NCBI RefSeq assembly: GCF_004804315.1
Contig: NZ_SRXX01000012.1
Coordinates: forward strand, 62,001-126,000
DNA from: Flagellimonas onchidii
GTDB lineage: Bacteria; Bacteroidota; Bacteroidia; Flavobacteriales; Flavobacteriaceae
DNA: 64,000 nt
Reading direction: 5' to 3'
The notes beneath the pieces were generated by a model. It ran no database searches. It was not told the DNA's origin and worked only from the letters and a program-made list of their open reading frames with translations. The first letter of the stretch is position 1, and each line of letters opens with the position of its first letter. Positions 8,745 to 18,505 of the stretch are shown one piece after another. The translations under genes were made by a program, and so were the position numbers.

Positions 8745-9598
8745 TATTTGGAGCTTAAAGTGGTGAAATCGATTGTCTGACTCTCCAGTTGTTCGAATGG
8801 ATAAGCGGTGTTTGTAGGAACAAAAACGGAAACATTACGAATGTATTTATGGCAAAGATTAAAGATGTCATCATCTTCATTTACCGCACCAAACAGTTTA
8901 AGCTGCACTTTTTCCAAGTCTATCTGTATTTGCTCCAACCCAAAAAGAAGGTAATACAAAAAGTCTTCGGGAGTTTTATAATCGAAGTAGTTATAAAAAA
9001 GCAGTTTTTTATGGGCTACCACCACCATCTCCATTTCTTTTTCAGCAACTTGTATGTAGCAAACGGGTTCTTCAGATGCTCTGGCTTGGTTCAGAAGCGT
9101 GGTAACCATCACTGTTCCACTATGCTTATATTCAAATTCTCCGAATAAGTCAAAAATATAGTTGTTGATATTGGTGAAGGGCACATAAACATTGATAATG
9201 TCCGAATGTGCAATTTCATCATACACAATGTGATCGGTAGCCATAATTTTGGCATTGAACTTTAAAAAATTGGGGAGCTCGTCCGCATTGAAAAGAGTTT
9301 TGGGAACCAGGCTGAACAACCCACTTTTATGGATTACAACAACTTCTGAAAATCTTTTTTGAACATTATCAATGGGGTCAAGAAGCGTTTTGAGCTCTTT
9401 CAACATCAAGTATGAGGTGGACTGAGTTTTGAAGGTGACCTTCTCAAATGCCTCAATCTTATTCGTAATGGTGTCCAGAACACAAAAAGAAAGTCCATTC
9501 AAACCAATTTGAATGGACAGTTTCTTAAATGTATTTTCGGTTTCGGCCCTTTGTATATTATTGGTCTTTTCTGTCATAGATTGGGGGCCAATTTCCAT
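8744..9598 (-). CDS. DUF3822 family protein
   Basis: 284 residues; the order DUF3822-rsmD is a common neighbourhood in Flavobacteriia. The N-terminal QIGLNGLSFCVLD and the later VVVAHKKLLFYNYFDYKTPEDFLYY match the ASKHA-like features described for this family, but no catalytic role is known. The ATG at 9598 overlaps the upstream gene by 41 bases; the ATG at 9577 (residue 8, MTEKTN) is a plausible alternative start. Confidence 0.88.
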   Translation of the reverse strand: MEIGPQSMTEKTNNIQRAETENTFKKLSIQIGLNGLSFCVLDTITNKIEAFEKVTFKTQSTSYLMLKELKTLLDPIDNVQKRFSEVVVIHKSGLFSLVPKTLFNADELPNFLKFNAKIMATDHIVYDEIAHSDIINVYVPFTNINNYIFDLFGEFEYKHSGTVMVTTLLNQARASEEPVCYIQVAEKEMEMVVVAHKKLLFYNYFDYKTPEDFLYYLLFGLEQIQIDLEKVQLKLFGAVNEDDDIFNLCHKYIRNVSVFVPTNTAYPFEQLESQTIDFTTLSSK

Positions 9599-10292
9599 TT
9601 GTGCTCACATCTGTAAGGGAACCAACCTTGATTTCGTTACCATTTACTTCCTCTACACTTTGGTGTGCATTCTCGCGAATCCTAAGGTCGTTGGGTTGAT
9701 CGTAAAGTACAACATCCTTCTTAACCTTGGCTTCAAAAACAGGAGCTCGATATCCACTCTTATCAATAATGTCAGCCTTCATCTCAAATTTTTCGCCCCC
9801 TTGAGCATATGGAACATCCATCATGCTTTTGTAGCGATCGTCATTTTTAAACAAAGAATCTTTCACTTTGACAAACCCTAAAGTATCTACCACAACGGTG
9901 TCTACTTGTAGGTCAATCTGGTAAACTTTGTTATAGCGCATAAAAGAAGAATCCTTTTGCTGGGTAATGGTATAGCTTCCAGTATCAACAAATTGAATAA
10001 GACTTTTGAAGTTATTGGCAAATCTTCCATTTACTGTCTTATAGGCTTCTTGAGAGTCGCGAATATCTTTCAACTTGGTAATTACTTGGGAAAATCTTTC
10101 TTTTCTTACCTTATTGAATTCAATAGGTGCGTTAATAGACTGATATATTTTATAACCTAAAAAGATACTTAATAGCCCAAATGCGATGATAAGGACAGGC
10201 TTAATTTTTTGAGGTAAAAACCTATCTATAAGAAATACAAGGCCTATGGTCAGAAGGCATATAACAACAACTATAAGAATTAAGTTTAACAT
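9558..10292 (-). CDS. Two-TM membrane-anchored protein, unknown function
   Basis: Start chosen at 10292 (MLNLILIVVVI), because the 14 codons upstream to 10334 are polar and precede a hydrophobic start. Two membrane segments (residues ~3-22 and ~29-50) are followed by a coiled region and a soluble, mostly charged domain ending in NWPPIYDRKDQ. First gene of the rsmD operon. No family recognised with certainty. Confidence 0.8.
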   Translation of the reverse strand: MLNLILIVVVICLLTIGLVFLIDRFLPQKIKPVLIIAFGLLSIFLGYKIYQSINAPIEFNKVRKERFSQVITKLKDIRDSQEAYKTVNGRFANNFKSLIQFVDTGSYTITQQKDSSFMRYNKVYQIDLQVDTVVVDTLGFVKVKDSLFKNDDRYKSMMDVPYAQGGEKFEMKADIIDKSGYRAPVFEAKVKKDVVLYDQPNDLRIRENAHQSVEEVNGNEIKVGSLTDVSTNGNWPPIYDRKDQ

Positions 10293-10399
10293 ACTAATTT
10301 TTTCTTTGTGAGTTAATTTAGCGGTTACAAGCAAATCTACAATTTTTTTTTAATCACGAAACTTTTTGCTTTAAAAAACCACCCTATCTTTAGATACTT

Positions 10400-11833
10400 A
10401 TGAAAGACCTTTCTTCTAATGATTTTTTGACTGTTCTTAAGGATAAATTTCCGCATGAACCTACATTAAAACAACATACAGCTCTTACAAAGCTTTCGCG
10501 GTTTGTTATTGATGGTCAAAGGGATGAACTATTTCTTTTGAAAGGTTTTGCAGGTACCGGAAAAACAACTATTGTGGGTACTTTGGTCAACAGCCTTTGG
10601 AAGATTAAAATGAGTGCCGCGCTTATGGCACCAACCGGTAGGGCGGCAAAAGTTATGTCTACTTATTCAGGTAGCCAGGCGTTTACGATACACAAGAAAA
10701 TATACTTTCCTAAAAAACAAACAGGAGGAGGAATACAGTTTGTTTTGGCTCCAAATAAGCATAGAAATATGTTGTTTATTGTAGATGAGGCTTCAATGAT
10801 TCCCGATGCACCGGCCGATTCCAAGCTTTTTGAAAACGGATCCCTTTTGGATGACCTTATATACTATGTGTATTCAGGTCATAATTGTAAGCTCTTGCTA
10901 ATTGGTGATACGGCTCAATTGCCTCCAGTAAAATTGGATGTTAGCCCGGCATTGGAAGAAAACCGATTATCTCTCAACTATGGAAAAGATGTGGATACCA
11001 TGGAATTAGATGAGGTTATGAGGCAAGTAAATGACTCGGGAATATTAATAAACGCGACCAATCTAAGAGAACAACTGCAATCTGAGTATTTTGAGGGCTT
11101 TAAATTTGATCTTAATGGGTTTAAGGATATTGTTCGCTTGATTGATGGTTCTGAAATACAAGAAGCCATTGACAGTTCTTATTTAGAGCATGGAAAAGAG
11201 GAGACTTCCATAATAGTTCGATCCAATAAAAGGGCAAATCTGTATAACAAGAATATCAGGGAGCGAATCTTGTTTTTAGAGCATGAAATTGCGGTAGGCG
11301 ACTATATGATGGTAGTCAAAAACAATTATTTTTGGCTTCGACCCAATTCAGAGGCGGGTTTTATAGCCAACGGCGATATCATTGAAGTTTTAGAACTCTT
11401 TGCCATTAAGGAACTTTATGGGTTTTCTTTTGCTGAGGTTAAAGTAAAAATGGTGGATTACCCTAACCAAAAGCCCTTTGAAACCGTTTTGTTATTGGAT
11501 ACCATAAACGCAGAGACCCCATCACTTCCATATGAGGAAAGCAATAGACTCTATCAAGAAGTAGCTAAGGACTATGCACACGAAAAATCTAAATACAAGA
11601 GGTTTTTAGGGGTGAAGAACAATAAGTACTTTAACGCTCTTCAAGTGAAGTTTTCATATGCCATAACCTGTCATAAATCGCAGGGTGGTCAATGGAACAC
11701 TGTTTTTGTGGAGCAACCCTATTTGCCCAACGGTCCGGACAAGGATTATTTAAGGTGGCTATACACTGCGGTGACCCGAGCAAAACAAAAACTATTTCTA
11801 ATTGGTTTTAAAGATGATTTTTTTGTTGACTAG
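10400..11833 (+). CDS. RecD/Dda-like ATP-dependent DNA helicase
   Basis: Superfamily 1B 5'-3' helicase. Walker A GFAGTGKT (residues 49-56), Walker B FIVDEASMI, motif III LIGDTAQLPPV, and the C-terminal UvrD-type ITCHKSQGGQW and YTAVTRAKQKL motifs are all present in 477 residues, i.e. short like Dda rather than RecD2. Divergent from the rsmD operon. The motif set is complete, so it should be active; the biological role (repair or replication restart) is inferred. Confidence 0.92.
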   Translation: MKDLSSNDFLTVLKDKFPHEPTLKQHTALTKLSRFVIDGQRDELFLLKGFAGTGKTTIVGTLVNSLWKIKMSAALMAPTGRAAKVMSTYSGSQAFTIHKKIYFPKKQTGGGIQFVLAPNKHRNMLFIVDEASMIPDAPADSKLFENGSLLDDLIYYVYSGHNCKLLLIGDTAQLPPVKLDVSPALEENRLSLNYGKDVDTMELDEVMRQVNDSGILINATNLREQLQSEYFEGFKFDLNGFKDIVRLIDGSEIQEAIDSSYLEHGKEETSIIVRSNKRANLYNKNIRERILFLEHEIAVGDYMMVVKNNYFWLRPNSEAGFIANGDIIEVLELFAIKELYGFSFAEVKVKMVDYPNQKPFETVLLLDTINAETPSLPYEESNRLYQEVAKDYAHEKSKYKRFLGVKNNKYFNALQVKFSYAITCHKSQGGQWNTVFVEQPYLPNGPDKDYLRWLYTAVTRAKQKLFLIGFKDDFFVD

Positions 11834-11857
11834 GAATGCCCTATTTTAGTCGGAACC

Positions 11858-12427
11858 ATGGGCATGAATCCTGACACCATAATTAGTATTTTTTTAGGCA
11901 TCGGCTTGGCCGCTTCGGTCGGTTTTAGGGTGTTTCTTCCCTTGTTTGCATTGAGTTTGGCTGCTTATCTGGGTGTTTGGGAACTTAACGAAAGTTGGCA
12001 ATGGATTGGTAGTTTGGCAGCCTTGGTTACGCTTGGAGTCGCAACCTTTGTGGAAATATTCGCTTATTTCATTCCTTGGGTAGATAATGCCTTGGACAGT
12101 TTGGCGGTACCATTGGCAGCAATTGCCGGAACGGCAGTTATGGTTTCAACTGTGGCAAATTTGGATCCCGTGGTTACTTGGTCCTTGGCTATCATTGCTG
12201 GCGGAGGCACAGCCACGGCGATTAAAGGTGCCAATGCTGCGGGCCGATTAACTTCTACAGCAACTACTGGTGGAGTGGCTAACCCGGTGGTATCGACCAT
12301 AGAAACTGGGACAGCAGTTGCTGTTTCAACAGCTTCCATATTAGTTCCTCCCATAGCTGCGATTTTGGTCATCATTATTTTGGTGGTTATTTTCAGAATT
12401 TATCGCAAATTGCGGCCCAAAACATAG
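11858..12427 (+). CDS. DUF4126 domain membrane protein
   Basis: 189 residues, mostly hydrophobic with Gly/Ala-rich helices (GIGLAASVGFRVFLPLFAL and a later GGGTATAIKGANAAGRL), which is the DUF4126 pattern. About five membrane segments. Function unknown. It lies 24 bases after the helicase and 23 before kdsB, so it is probably co-transcribed with them. Confidence 0.85.
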   Translation: MGMNPDTIISIFLGIGLAASVGFRVFLPLFALSLAAYLGVWELNESWQWIGSLAALVTLGVATFVEIFAYFIPWVDNALDSLAVPLAAIAGTAVMVSTVANLDPVVTWSLAIIAGGGTATAIKGANAAGRLTSTATTGGVANPVVSTIETGTAVAVSTASILVPPIAAILVIIILVVIFRIYRKLRPKT

Positions 12428-12450
12428 TTTAAGTAAATACGTATCCATAG

Positions 12451-13179
12451 GTGAAAATAATTTCTATGATTCCAGCGAGGTATCAAGCCTCTAGATTTCC
12501 TGCAAAGCTTATGCAAGATCTTGGAGGAAAGCCTGTTATCGTAAGAACATATGAGGCTGCGCTCCAAACAAAACTTTTTGATGAAGTTTATGTAGTGACA
12601 GATAGTGATACCATATTTAATGCCATTTCCAAGATTGGTGGTAAAGTTCTTATGAGCAAGAACGAGCACGAAAGTGGAAGCGACCGTATTGCCGAGGCTG
12701 TTGAGGATTTAGATGTGGATATTGTAATTAATGTTCAAGGAGATGAACCATTTATTGATGGTGAAAGTTTAAAAAAGGTAATCCATGAATTTGAGAAAGA
12801 TGCGGAAAAAGAAATAGATTTGGCTTCCCTGATGACCCCTATTACAGATTGGGATGAAATTTCCAATCCAAATACAGTCAAAGTAATAGTGGACAATCAG
12901 GATTTTGCCCTTTACTTTTCAAGATCGCCCATTCCGTATCCTAGAGACAAAAAGGTCGAGGCCAAGTACTATAAGCACAAAGGCATTTATGCCTTTAGAA
13001 AAAGAGCTTTGCTCGATTTTCAGCGGTTACCCATGTTGCCCTTAGAGGCTAAGGAAAAAATAGAAGCGATTCGGTTTTTGGAATACGGAAAAAAAATAAA
13101 AATGGTGGAGACGCACGTCTCTGGAATAGAAATTGATACCCCCGAAGACTTAGAACGAGCCCGAAAAGTATGGAAATAG
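12451..13179 (+). CDS. kdsB: 3-deoxy-manno-octulosonate cytidylyltransferase
   Basis: Activates Kdo (or 8-amino-Kdo) with CTP for the LPS inner core. The start [14 protein letters not shown] with nucleotide-binding loop, the NVQGDEPFI metal-binding motif and [10 protein letters not shown] are textbook KdsB. 242 residues, full length. The start is GTG at 12451. It overlaps the next gene by 10 bases. With a KdnB-like gene two genes downstream, the true substrate may be 8-amino-Kdo, as in Shewanella. Confidence 0.95.
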   Translation: MKIISMIPARYQASRFPAKLMQDLGGKPVIVRTYEAALQTKLFDEVYVVTDSDTIFNAISKIGGKVLMSKNEHESGSDRIAEAVEDLDVDIVINVQGDEPFIDGESLKKVIHEFEKDAEKEIDLASLMTPITDWDEISNPNTVKVIVDNQDFALYFSRSPIPYPRDKKVEAKYYKHKGIYAFRKRALLDFQRLPMLPLEAKEKIEAIRFLEYGKKIKMVETHVSGIEIDTPEDLERARKVWK

Positions 13180-13874
13180 ATTTTGGCAACATAAAAGTTA
13201 TTGGTTTTGATGCCGATGATACCTTATGGGTAAATGAAACTTACTTTAGAGAAACGGAAGAACGCTTTGCCGAACTCTTGGAAGGATATGAGACTAAGAA
13301 CAAGATAGACCAAGAGCTTTTTAAAGTAGAAATGCAAAACTTGGAAACCTATGGTTATGGTATAAAAGGTTTTGTACTTTCTATGATAGAATCTGCTTTG
13401 GATCTATCCAATAATAAAGTTTCCCAACAGACGATTTCTGAAATCTTGGACTTAGGAAAGAAAATGATTTCCCATCCAGTGGAACTTTTGAATGGGGTAG
13501 AGGAGGTATTGGAAAATTTAAAAGATAAATATCGCCTGATAGTGCTGACTAAAGGGGATTTATTGGATCAAGAGCGTAAGTTAGAAAAATCTGGGATTTC
13601 CAAATATTTCCACCATGTAGAAGTACTTAGCGATAAAAAAGAAGAAAATTACCAAAACCTCTTAGATCATCTGGAAATAAAAGTGGAAGAGTTTTTGATG
13701 ATAGGAAATTCGTTGAAATCAGATGTATTGCCAATTCTTAATATTGGAGCAAATGCAATCCACATACCCTTTCATACAACTTGGGCGCACGAACTGATCG
13801 AGGATGGACAAGAAGTCAATGGGCATCTTAAACTTGGCAATCTAAAAGAAGTTTTGAAATATCTCGACAACTAA
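13170..13874 (+). CDS. HAD-superfamily hydrolase, YjjG-like
   Basis: Phosphatase of the haloacid dehalogenase fold. Motif I FDADDTLW (residues ~11-18), motif II VLTKGD and motif [11 protein letters not shown] are all seen, with a helical cap in between (C1 type). Overlaps kdsB by 10 bases and is 5 bases from the kdnB-like gene. Substrate unknown; the context suggests a sugar phosphate in Kdo-type metabolism or nucleotide house-cleaning. Confidence 0.87.
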   Translation: MEIDFGNIKVIGFDADDTLWVNETYFRETEERFAELLEGYETKNKIDQELFKVEMQNLETYGYGIKGFVLSMIESALDLSNNKVSQQTISEILDLGKKMISHPVELLNGVEEVLENLKDKYRLIVLTKGDLLDQERKLEKSGISKYFHHVEVLSDKKEENYQNLLDHLEIKVEEFLMIGNSLKSDVLPILNIGANAIHIPFHTTWAHELIEDGQEVNGHLKLGNLKEVLKYLDN

Positions 13875-13879
13875 ACTAA

Positions 13880-15007
13880 ATGGCAGTAACAGAAAAATTG
13901 AATAAAAAAGAAATCATATCGAATAAGCATACGAATTACCGCAACTTTCCAATGGTGCCTAGAGTGGTATTTGGACGGAGAAGTTTTTCCCAATTGGGAG
14001 AAGTCCTAATGCCAAAGCGGAGAAACTCTGATGCTCCATTTATTTTTTTGGCAGATGACTTTTTTGAGAACACTGACCTTCCTAGCCAGATACCTTTGAT
14101 GTTCGATGATGAAATTATTTTTATTTCTGCAAACGAAGAACCAAAGACAGAACAGGTGGATGCCCTGGTAGCTCGTATAAAGGAGAATTTCGCTGAACTC
14201 CCTTCTGGAATAATCGGTATCGGTGGAGGAACTTTGTTGGATTTAGCAAAAGCAGTTGCAATAATGTCAACCAATTCTGGACCATCCCATAATTACCAGG
14301 GGTGGGATCTGGTAAAAAAACCAGCCCTTTATCATGTGGGAATTCCAACAATAAGTGGAACGGGAGCAGAAGTTTCTAGAACTACCGTGTTAATGGGCCC
14401 TGATAAGAAGTTGGGAATAAATTCAGACTATACCACTTATGATCAGGTGATATTGGATCCCGATCTAACCAAAACTGTACCCACGGAACAATGGTTTTAT
14501 ACAGGAATGGACTGTTTTATCCATTGTATCGAATCCCTAAATGGAACCTATTTGAACGCCTTTAGTAAAAGTTATGGAGAGAAAGCTTTGGAGTTGTGCA
14601 ATGAGGTTTTTCTTGAAGATATTCCGGAGGAGGAATCAAGGGATAAGCTCATGATGGCATCTTGGCATGGGGGAATGAGCATTGCATATTCCCAAGTAGG
14701 TATAGCACATGCCATGAGCTATGGGCTTTCTTACTTGCTTGGGGTCAAGCATGGATTGGGCAATTGCTTGGTTTTTCAACATTTGGAAAAATTCTATCCT
14801 GATGGTGTGGAGTTGTTCAATAAAATGATTCATAAACATCAAATTACATTACCCAAAGGAATTTGTTCCAATCTTACTGAGAATGATTTTGACCTTATGA
14901 TTAAGGTAGCCATGCGTATGGAGCCTTTATGGGAAAATGCCCTGGGTAAGGATTGGAAAAACAAAATAACCCCCGATTGCTTACGGGAAATCTATATGAA
15001 AATATAG
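13880..15007 (+). CDS. kdnB: Kdo 8-oxidase KdnB-like, iron-type alcohol dehydrogenase fold
   Basis: In Shewanella KdnB oxidises C8 of Kdo, and KdnA then aminates it to 8-amino-3,8-dideoxy-octulosonate. This 375-residue protein follows that family closely as I remember it: GIGGGTLLDLAKA nucleotide loop, YQGWDLVKKPA, GIPTISGTGAE, DQWFYTGMDC-like EQWFYTGMDCFIHC and GMSIAYSQVG. Metal-ligand histidines are seen in MDCFIHC, GIAHAMSY and VKHGLGN. No kdnA aminotransferase gene is in the window. Other iron-ADH or dehydroquinate-synthase-like functions are less likely. Confidence 0.85.
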   Translation: MAVTEKLNKKEIISNKHTNYRNFPMVPRVVFGRRSFSQLGEVLMPKRRNSDAPFIFLADDFFENTDLPSQIPLMFDDEIIFISANEEPKTEQVDALVARIKENFAELPSGIIGIGGGTLLDLAKAVAIMSTNSGPSHNYQGWDLVKKPALYHVGIPTISGTGAEVSRTTVLMGPDKKLGINSDYTTYDQVILDPDLTKTVPTEQWFYTGMDCFIHCIESLNGTYLNAFSKSYGEKALELCNEVFLEDIPEEESRDKLMMASWHGGMSIAYSQVGIAHAMSYGLSYLLGVKHGLGNCLVFQHLEKFYPDGVELFNKMIHKHQITLPKGICSNLTENDFDLMIKVAMRMEPLWENALGKDWKNKITPDCLREIYMKI

Positions 15008-15041
15008 CCCTCCGATTTTTTATTAACCAAATTGGTGATAG

Positions 15042-15581
15042 ATGCACACATTTGCCAAGTTTCTATATTTTAAGGTACTACGATGGAAGCTTGTGGGCAA
15101 TTTTCCAGATTTGAACAAATGTGTAGTGATAGTTGTTCCCCATACACATTGGATGGATTTTTTCTTGGGATTACTGGTCAGAAAATTGGTCAATAGGGAA
15201 ATCAATTATATCGCAAAGAAAAGTCTTTTCAAACCACCTTTTGGGTGGTTTTTTAGATGGACTGGAGGTGCTCCCATAGATCGAACAAAAAACTCTAACA
15301 CTGTTGACAGCATTGCGAAGATTTTTGAAGAACGAGATGTATTTCGGTTTGCTTTGGCCCCTGAAGGTACTCGCAAGAAAGTTAAAGCCCTAAAAACGGG
15401 ATTTTATCATATCGCAAAAAAAGCGAATGTCCCAATTGTAATGGTCGCTTTCGATTTCGGGAATAAACAAGTTAAAATATCAGAACCTAAATACCCCACA
15501 GACAATCTTCAAAATGATTTTAAGGAAATCCGTGTTTTCTTTAAAGGAGTAAAGGGCAAAGTGCCGGAGTACAGCTATTAG
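15042..15581 (+). CDS. 1-acyl-glycerol-3-phosphate acyltransferase-like protein
   Basis: PlsC-type acyltransferase of 179 residues, membrane-associated. The catalytic H-x4-D motif appears as HTHWMD after VVIVVP, and the substrate motifs as FRWTGGAPIDR and LAPEGTR. It follows the kdnB-like gene by 34 bases, so it may act in lipid A/phospholipid metabolism, but the acceptor lipid cannot be read from the sequence. Confidence 0.88.
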   Translation: MHTFAKFLYFKVLRWKLVGNFPDLNKCVVIVVPHTHWMDFFLGLLVRKLVNREINYIAKKSLFKPPFGWFFRWTGGAPIDRTKNSNTVDSIAKIFEERDVFRFALAPEGTRKKVKALKTGFYHIAKKANVPIVMVAFDFGNKQVKISEPKYPTDNLQNDFKEIRVFFKGVKGKVPEYSY

Positions 15582-16072
15582 GTCTTATTTAATTTCTTAT
15601 CAGTTTTCGGTTTTTCCTTCTTTTTAGTGTTGCCAGGAAACACCAAGTTGGTACTGGAATAAGAGCTGCCAAAAGTTAAGGCAGCTGCGTATACTTGTTG
15701 TATAGCATCCACAACCTGACCCTCTGTAAGCTCTTTGAGCGGATGGGTATAGACAGACCACAGAATCTCATCACTCAAGGCATATTTAACATCCAAGGCG
15801 GAGTGGAAGTTGGCTACCAAAGCGTTTAAAAGTTCTTCTTCTCCAATTTTCTCACGTTCCACAATCGGTGAAATAATACGCATTCGATTGGCATTTTCGT
15901 CAAAAACACAGATAAGCATGGCATCGTTGAACAGGAACCTATATTGATTACCATTGGTTTGGATGGTATCAGCTTCTTTTTCAATAATTTCATATAATTT
16001 GGCGGCGGTCATCTCTTGGGCATGGACCGAGACAAGAAACAATATGGATATACAGGCAAATAAAATACGCAT
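15578..16072 (-). CDS. Exported protein, YbjN/T3SS-chaperone-like fold possible
   Basis: 164 residues with a signal peptide ending near SVHAQ. The core RMRIISPIVER...EELLNALVANFHSALDVKYALSDEILWSVYTHPL resembles the YbjN/CesT-type chaperone-like domain; this is a weak, from-memory resemblance. C-terminal tail very Lys-rich. Overlaps the acyltransferase 3' end by four bases, tail to tail. Confidence 0.7.
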   Translation of the reverse strand: MRILFACISILFLVSVHAQEMTAAKLYEIIEKEADTIQTNGNQYRFLFNDAMLICVFDENANRMRIISPIVEREKIGEEELLNALVANFHSALDVKYALSDEILWSVYTHPLKELTEGQVVDAIQQVYAAALTFGSSYSSTNLVFPGNTKKKEKPKTDKKLNKT

Positions 16073-16141
16073 AACGGAAAGTTTAGTTTTTTGGTCGTGC
16101 GACGCTTCAACTCTTTACAACAAACTGCTATACAAGATAAG

Positions 16142-16852
16142 CTATTCCTTCATGGTGTGATACACGTTCTGAACGTCATCATCCTCTTCAATTTTTTCCA
16201 ATAGCTTTTCAACATCGGCCACTTGTTCCTCATTAAGTTCCTTGGTGACTTGTGGAATACGTTCAAATCCTGAAGATATGATTTCTATTGCACGGGTTTC
16301 CAATTCCTTTTGAATGGCCCCAAAACTCTCGAACGAAGCATAAATATGAATACCATCCTCATCGGAGAATACTTCTTCCGCACCAAAATCAATCATCTCC
16401 AATTCGAGCTCTTCGGGGTCAATACCTTCACCATTCACGGTAAAGTTACAGGTGTGGTCGAACATAAATTCAACGGAACCTGAAGTACCCAAGCTACCGT
16501 TACATTTGTTAAAATAACTGCGAATATTGGCTACGGTACGAGTATTGTTGTCTGTGGCTGTTTCAATCAAAACAGCAATACCATGTGGAGCGTAACCTTC
16601 AAATAAAACTTCTTTAAAATCACCTTGATTTTTGTCCGAAGCCCGTTTGATTGCCCTTTCAATATTGTCCTTAGGCATGTTGGCTGCCTTGGCATTTTGA
16701 ATTACGGCGCGTAACCGAGCATTGGAATCGGGATCGGGACCACCCTCCTTAACAGCAATTACAATGTCTTTGCCAATTCTGGTAAAGGCTTTGGACATAG
16801 CTGCCCAACGTTTCATTTTACGTGCTTTCCTGAATTCAAATGCTCTTCCCAT
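16142..16852 (-). CDS. YebC/PmpR family protein
   Basis: MGRAFEFRKARKMKRWAAM start and the GGPDPDSNARLRAVIQNAKAANMP segment identify YebC/TACO1. Family members were first described as transcription regulators and more recently as factors that relieve ribosome stalling. 236 residues, complete, three-domain. An acidic C-terminus (EKIEEDDDVQNVYHTMKE) is normal. Single gene. Confidence 0.95.
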   Translation of the reverse strand: MGRAFEFRKARKMKRWAAMSKAFTRIGKDIVIAVKEGGPDPDSNARLRAVIQNAKAANMPKDNIERAIKRASDKNQGDFKEVLFEGYAPHGIAVLIETATDNNTRTVANIRSYFNKCNGSLGTSGSVEFMFDHTCNFTVNGEGIDPEELELEMIDFGAEEVFSDEDGIHIYASFESFGAIQKELETRAIEIISSGFERIPQVTKELNEEQVADVEKLLEKIEEDDDVQNVYHTMKE

Positions 16853-16916
16853 GTATTTTGATTTTGGACAGCGACAAATTTAGCAAAAAATGGCCCTTTG
16901 TCAAGCTTGGAACTCT

Positions 16917-17204
16917 CTACCTTGTCTTTATAATCTCTTCAATGGAAGTTGCTAGGTCAAAATCGTTTTGGGTAATGCCCCCAATGTCATGGGTGTTTAG
17001 TTTTATGGTTAACTGATTGTATACATTCTCCCAGTTAGGATGATGGTTTTGTTGCTCGGCCTCAAAGGCAATTCGTGTCATTATCGAAAAGGCTTCCTTA
17101 AAATCTGTAAACTTGAAAGATTTGCAGATGCTTCCATTTTCATAGCGCCATCCTTCTAGATTTTTTAGTTGGTTTTCTATTTGGGTAGGAGTTAGTTTTT
17201 CCAT
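16917..17204 (-). CDS. 4a-hydroxytetrahydrobiopterin dehydratase
   Basis: Pterin-4a-carbinolamine dehydratase, which recycles the pterin cofactor of aromatic amino-acid hydroxylases. The active-site motif HHPNWENVYNQLTIKLNTHD (three His positions) and the closing DFDLATSIE are diagnostic; 95 residues is full length. No phenylalanine hydroxylase gene is nearby. Confidence 0.93.
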   Translation of the reverse strand: MEKLTPTQIENQLKNLEGWRYENGSICKSFKFTDFKEAFSIMTRIAFEAEQQNHHPNWENVYNQLTIKLNTHDIGGITQNDFDLATSIEEIIKTR

Positions 17205-17295
17205 GGCTTATCTGAACTTTCATTATTTTTAATAAATATCTTTATTACTTGGAAATCAAACAAATTTGTTCGATTTTAATCTAACATAATAAATT

Positions 17296-18402
17296 TTGGA
17301 TATTGTTTCTTCAACGCAAGTTTCCATTTTCTATGGTTGGTGGCAATTCACAGTATGTCTTTTTGCATTTTTTGCCTTATTGTCCATTTGGTATCATATC
17401 GGCAAAAAACAAGACGATTTTGGCCAAGTTTGGTTGGCGCTATCAATTCTATGCTGGTCACTTTCAGGCCTAGTTGAAATAATTAATTGGGAGAGCCTTG
17501 GATTGGGTCTACATTTTAAAGAAGGGTTTAGAAGTGTATTCTCTTTATTAAACAGTCTTTTCATACTCCTAGCACTACCTTGGTTCAGATATTTGCCTAA
17601 ACCCTTTGCACCTTTGATAAAGTCCAACTTTTGGCCCTATATAATTGGCATTCCTTTTGTTTTTGCGCTTTTACCCACACTACATAAGATGTTTTTGACC
17701 AGAACAGCTTCTATAATTAGTGAGCTAGATGTTTATTATGCCTTATTGACCCTGTTCTTTTTGGGTTTTGTATTGTGGGAATCGTTTGTAAAAAGAAGGC
17801 TGCCCTTGTTGGGATGGTTATCGATAATCACAGTTGCTATCACGCTTTTGGCCCAGATGCATAAGCTTTTGGACAATACCATCAACCTATTATTGTTCTC
17901 GGCCATTTTCAAGACATCTTTGATAATGCTCTTCTTTGCCCTGGCCCTAAGCTGGGTAAAGGAACTCACGGAAACTGTAATTCCCGGGCCACACCAATTA
18001 AAGCTGAGGTTTTCTAAAAAGAGTGTGTTGGAAAACAAAGATAAGTTTCAAGTTTCACTCCAAGGATTTTCAGGCAACGAAGACAGAATCGTTCAACTTA
18101 CCCCAGCGCTCTATAAGTTATTTAAATGTTTTGCGGAGCGAAGGCTTTCAGAAACGGATGGATGGCTCGAAATCAAACCCAAAAACTTCGACGTCTCCAA
18201 AACGTACGATATTAATGACCATAACGAGCTGAAAAGGCTTCTCGCCGCTTTGTTGGATGGACTTTTTGGGAAACAGAGCTGGACAAAAGAAAAGCACTTT
18301 ATCCCCTTGAAGACCACGTTATTTGAAATGTCGGAACAAAGAGAGAGAAAGATTAGGCTATTGCTCCCCAAAGAAAACATAACCATCGAAAATAATGGGT
18401 AA
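17296..18402 (+). CDS. Multi-TM sensor-like membrane protein with unknown cytosolic domain
   Basis: 368 residues: seven or eight hydrophobic helices (residues ~10-225), then a ~140-residue soluble C-terminal domain (LTPALYKLFKCFAERR... to the end). The pattern, N-terminal 7TM plus C-terminal cytosolic module, resembles Bacteroidota membrane regulators, but no named domain could be recognised. Start is TTG at 17296, the only plausible start after an upstream stop. Divergent from the pterin dehydratase. Confidence 0.75.
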   Translation: MDIVSSTQVSIFYGWWQFTVCLFAFFALLSIWYHIGKKQDDFGQVWLALSILCWSLSGLVEIINWESLGLGLHFKEGFRSVFSLLNSLFILLALPWFRYLPKPFAPLIKSNFWPYIIGIPFVFALLPTLHKMFLTRTASIISELDVYYALLTLFFLGFVLWESFVKRRLPLLGWLSIITVAITLLAQMHKLLDNTINLLLFSAIFKTSLIMLFFALALSWVKELTETVIPGPHQLKLRFSKKSVLENKDKFQVSLQGFSGNEDRIVQLTPALYKLFKCFAERRLSETDGWLEIKPKNFDVSKTYDINDHNELKRLLAALLDGLFGKQSWTKEKHFIPLKTTLFEMSEQRERKIRLLLPKENITIENNG

Positions 18403-18412
18403 ACCCAAGATT

Positions 18413-18440
18413 TGTCAGTTTCCGACTTACTGACATTTTC
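18413..18440 (+). terminator. Weak hairpin after the membrane protein
   Basis: TGTCAGT (18413-18419) pairs with ACTGACA (18429-18435), followed by TTTTC. It may attenuate read-through into the symporter gene. Confidence 0.4.
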
Positions 18441-18505
18441 ATATTTATTCCGACATTATCCGATTAATCCAATGCTACTCATGAAATTTCAGAAACTTTT
18501 GGATT

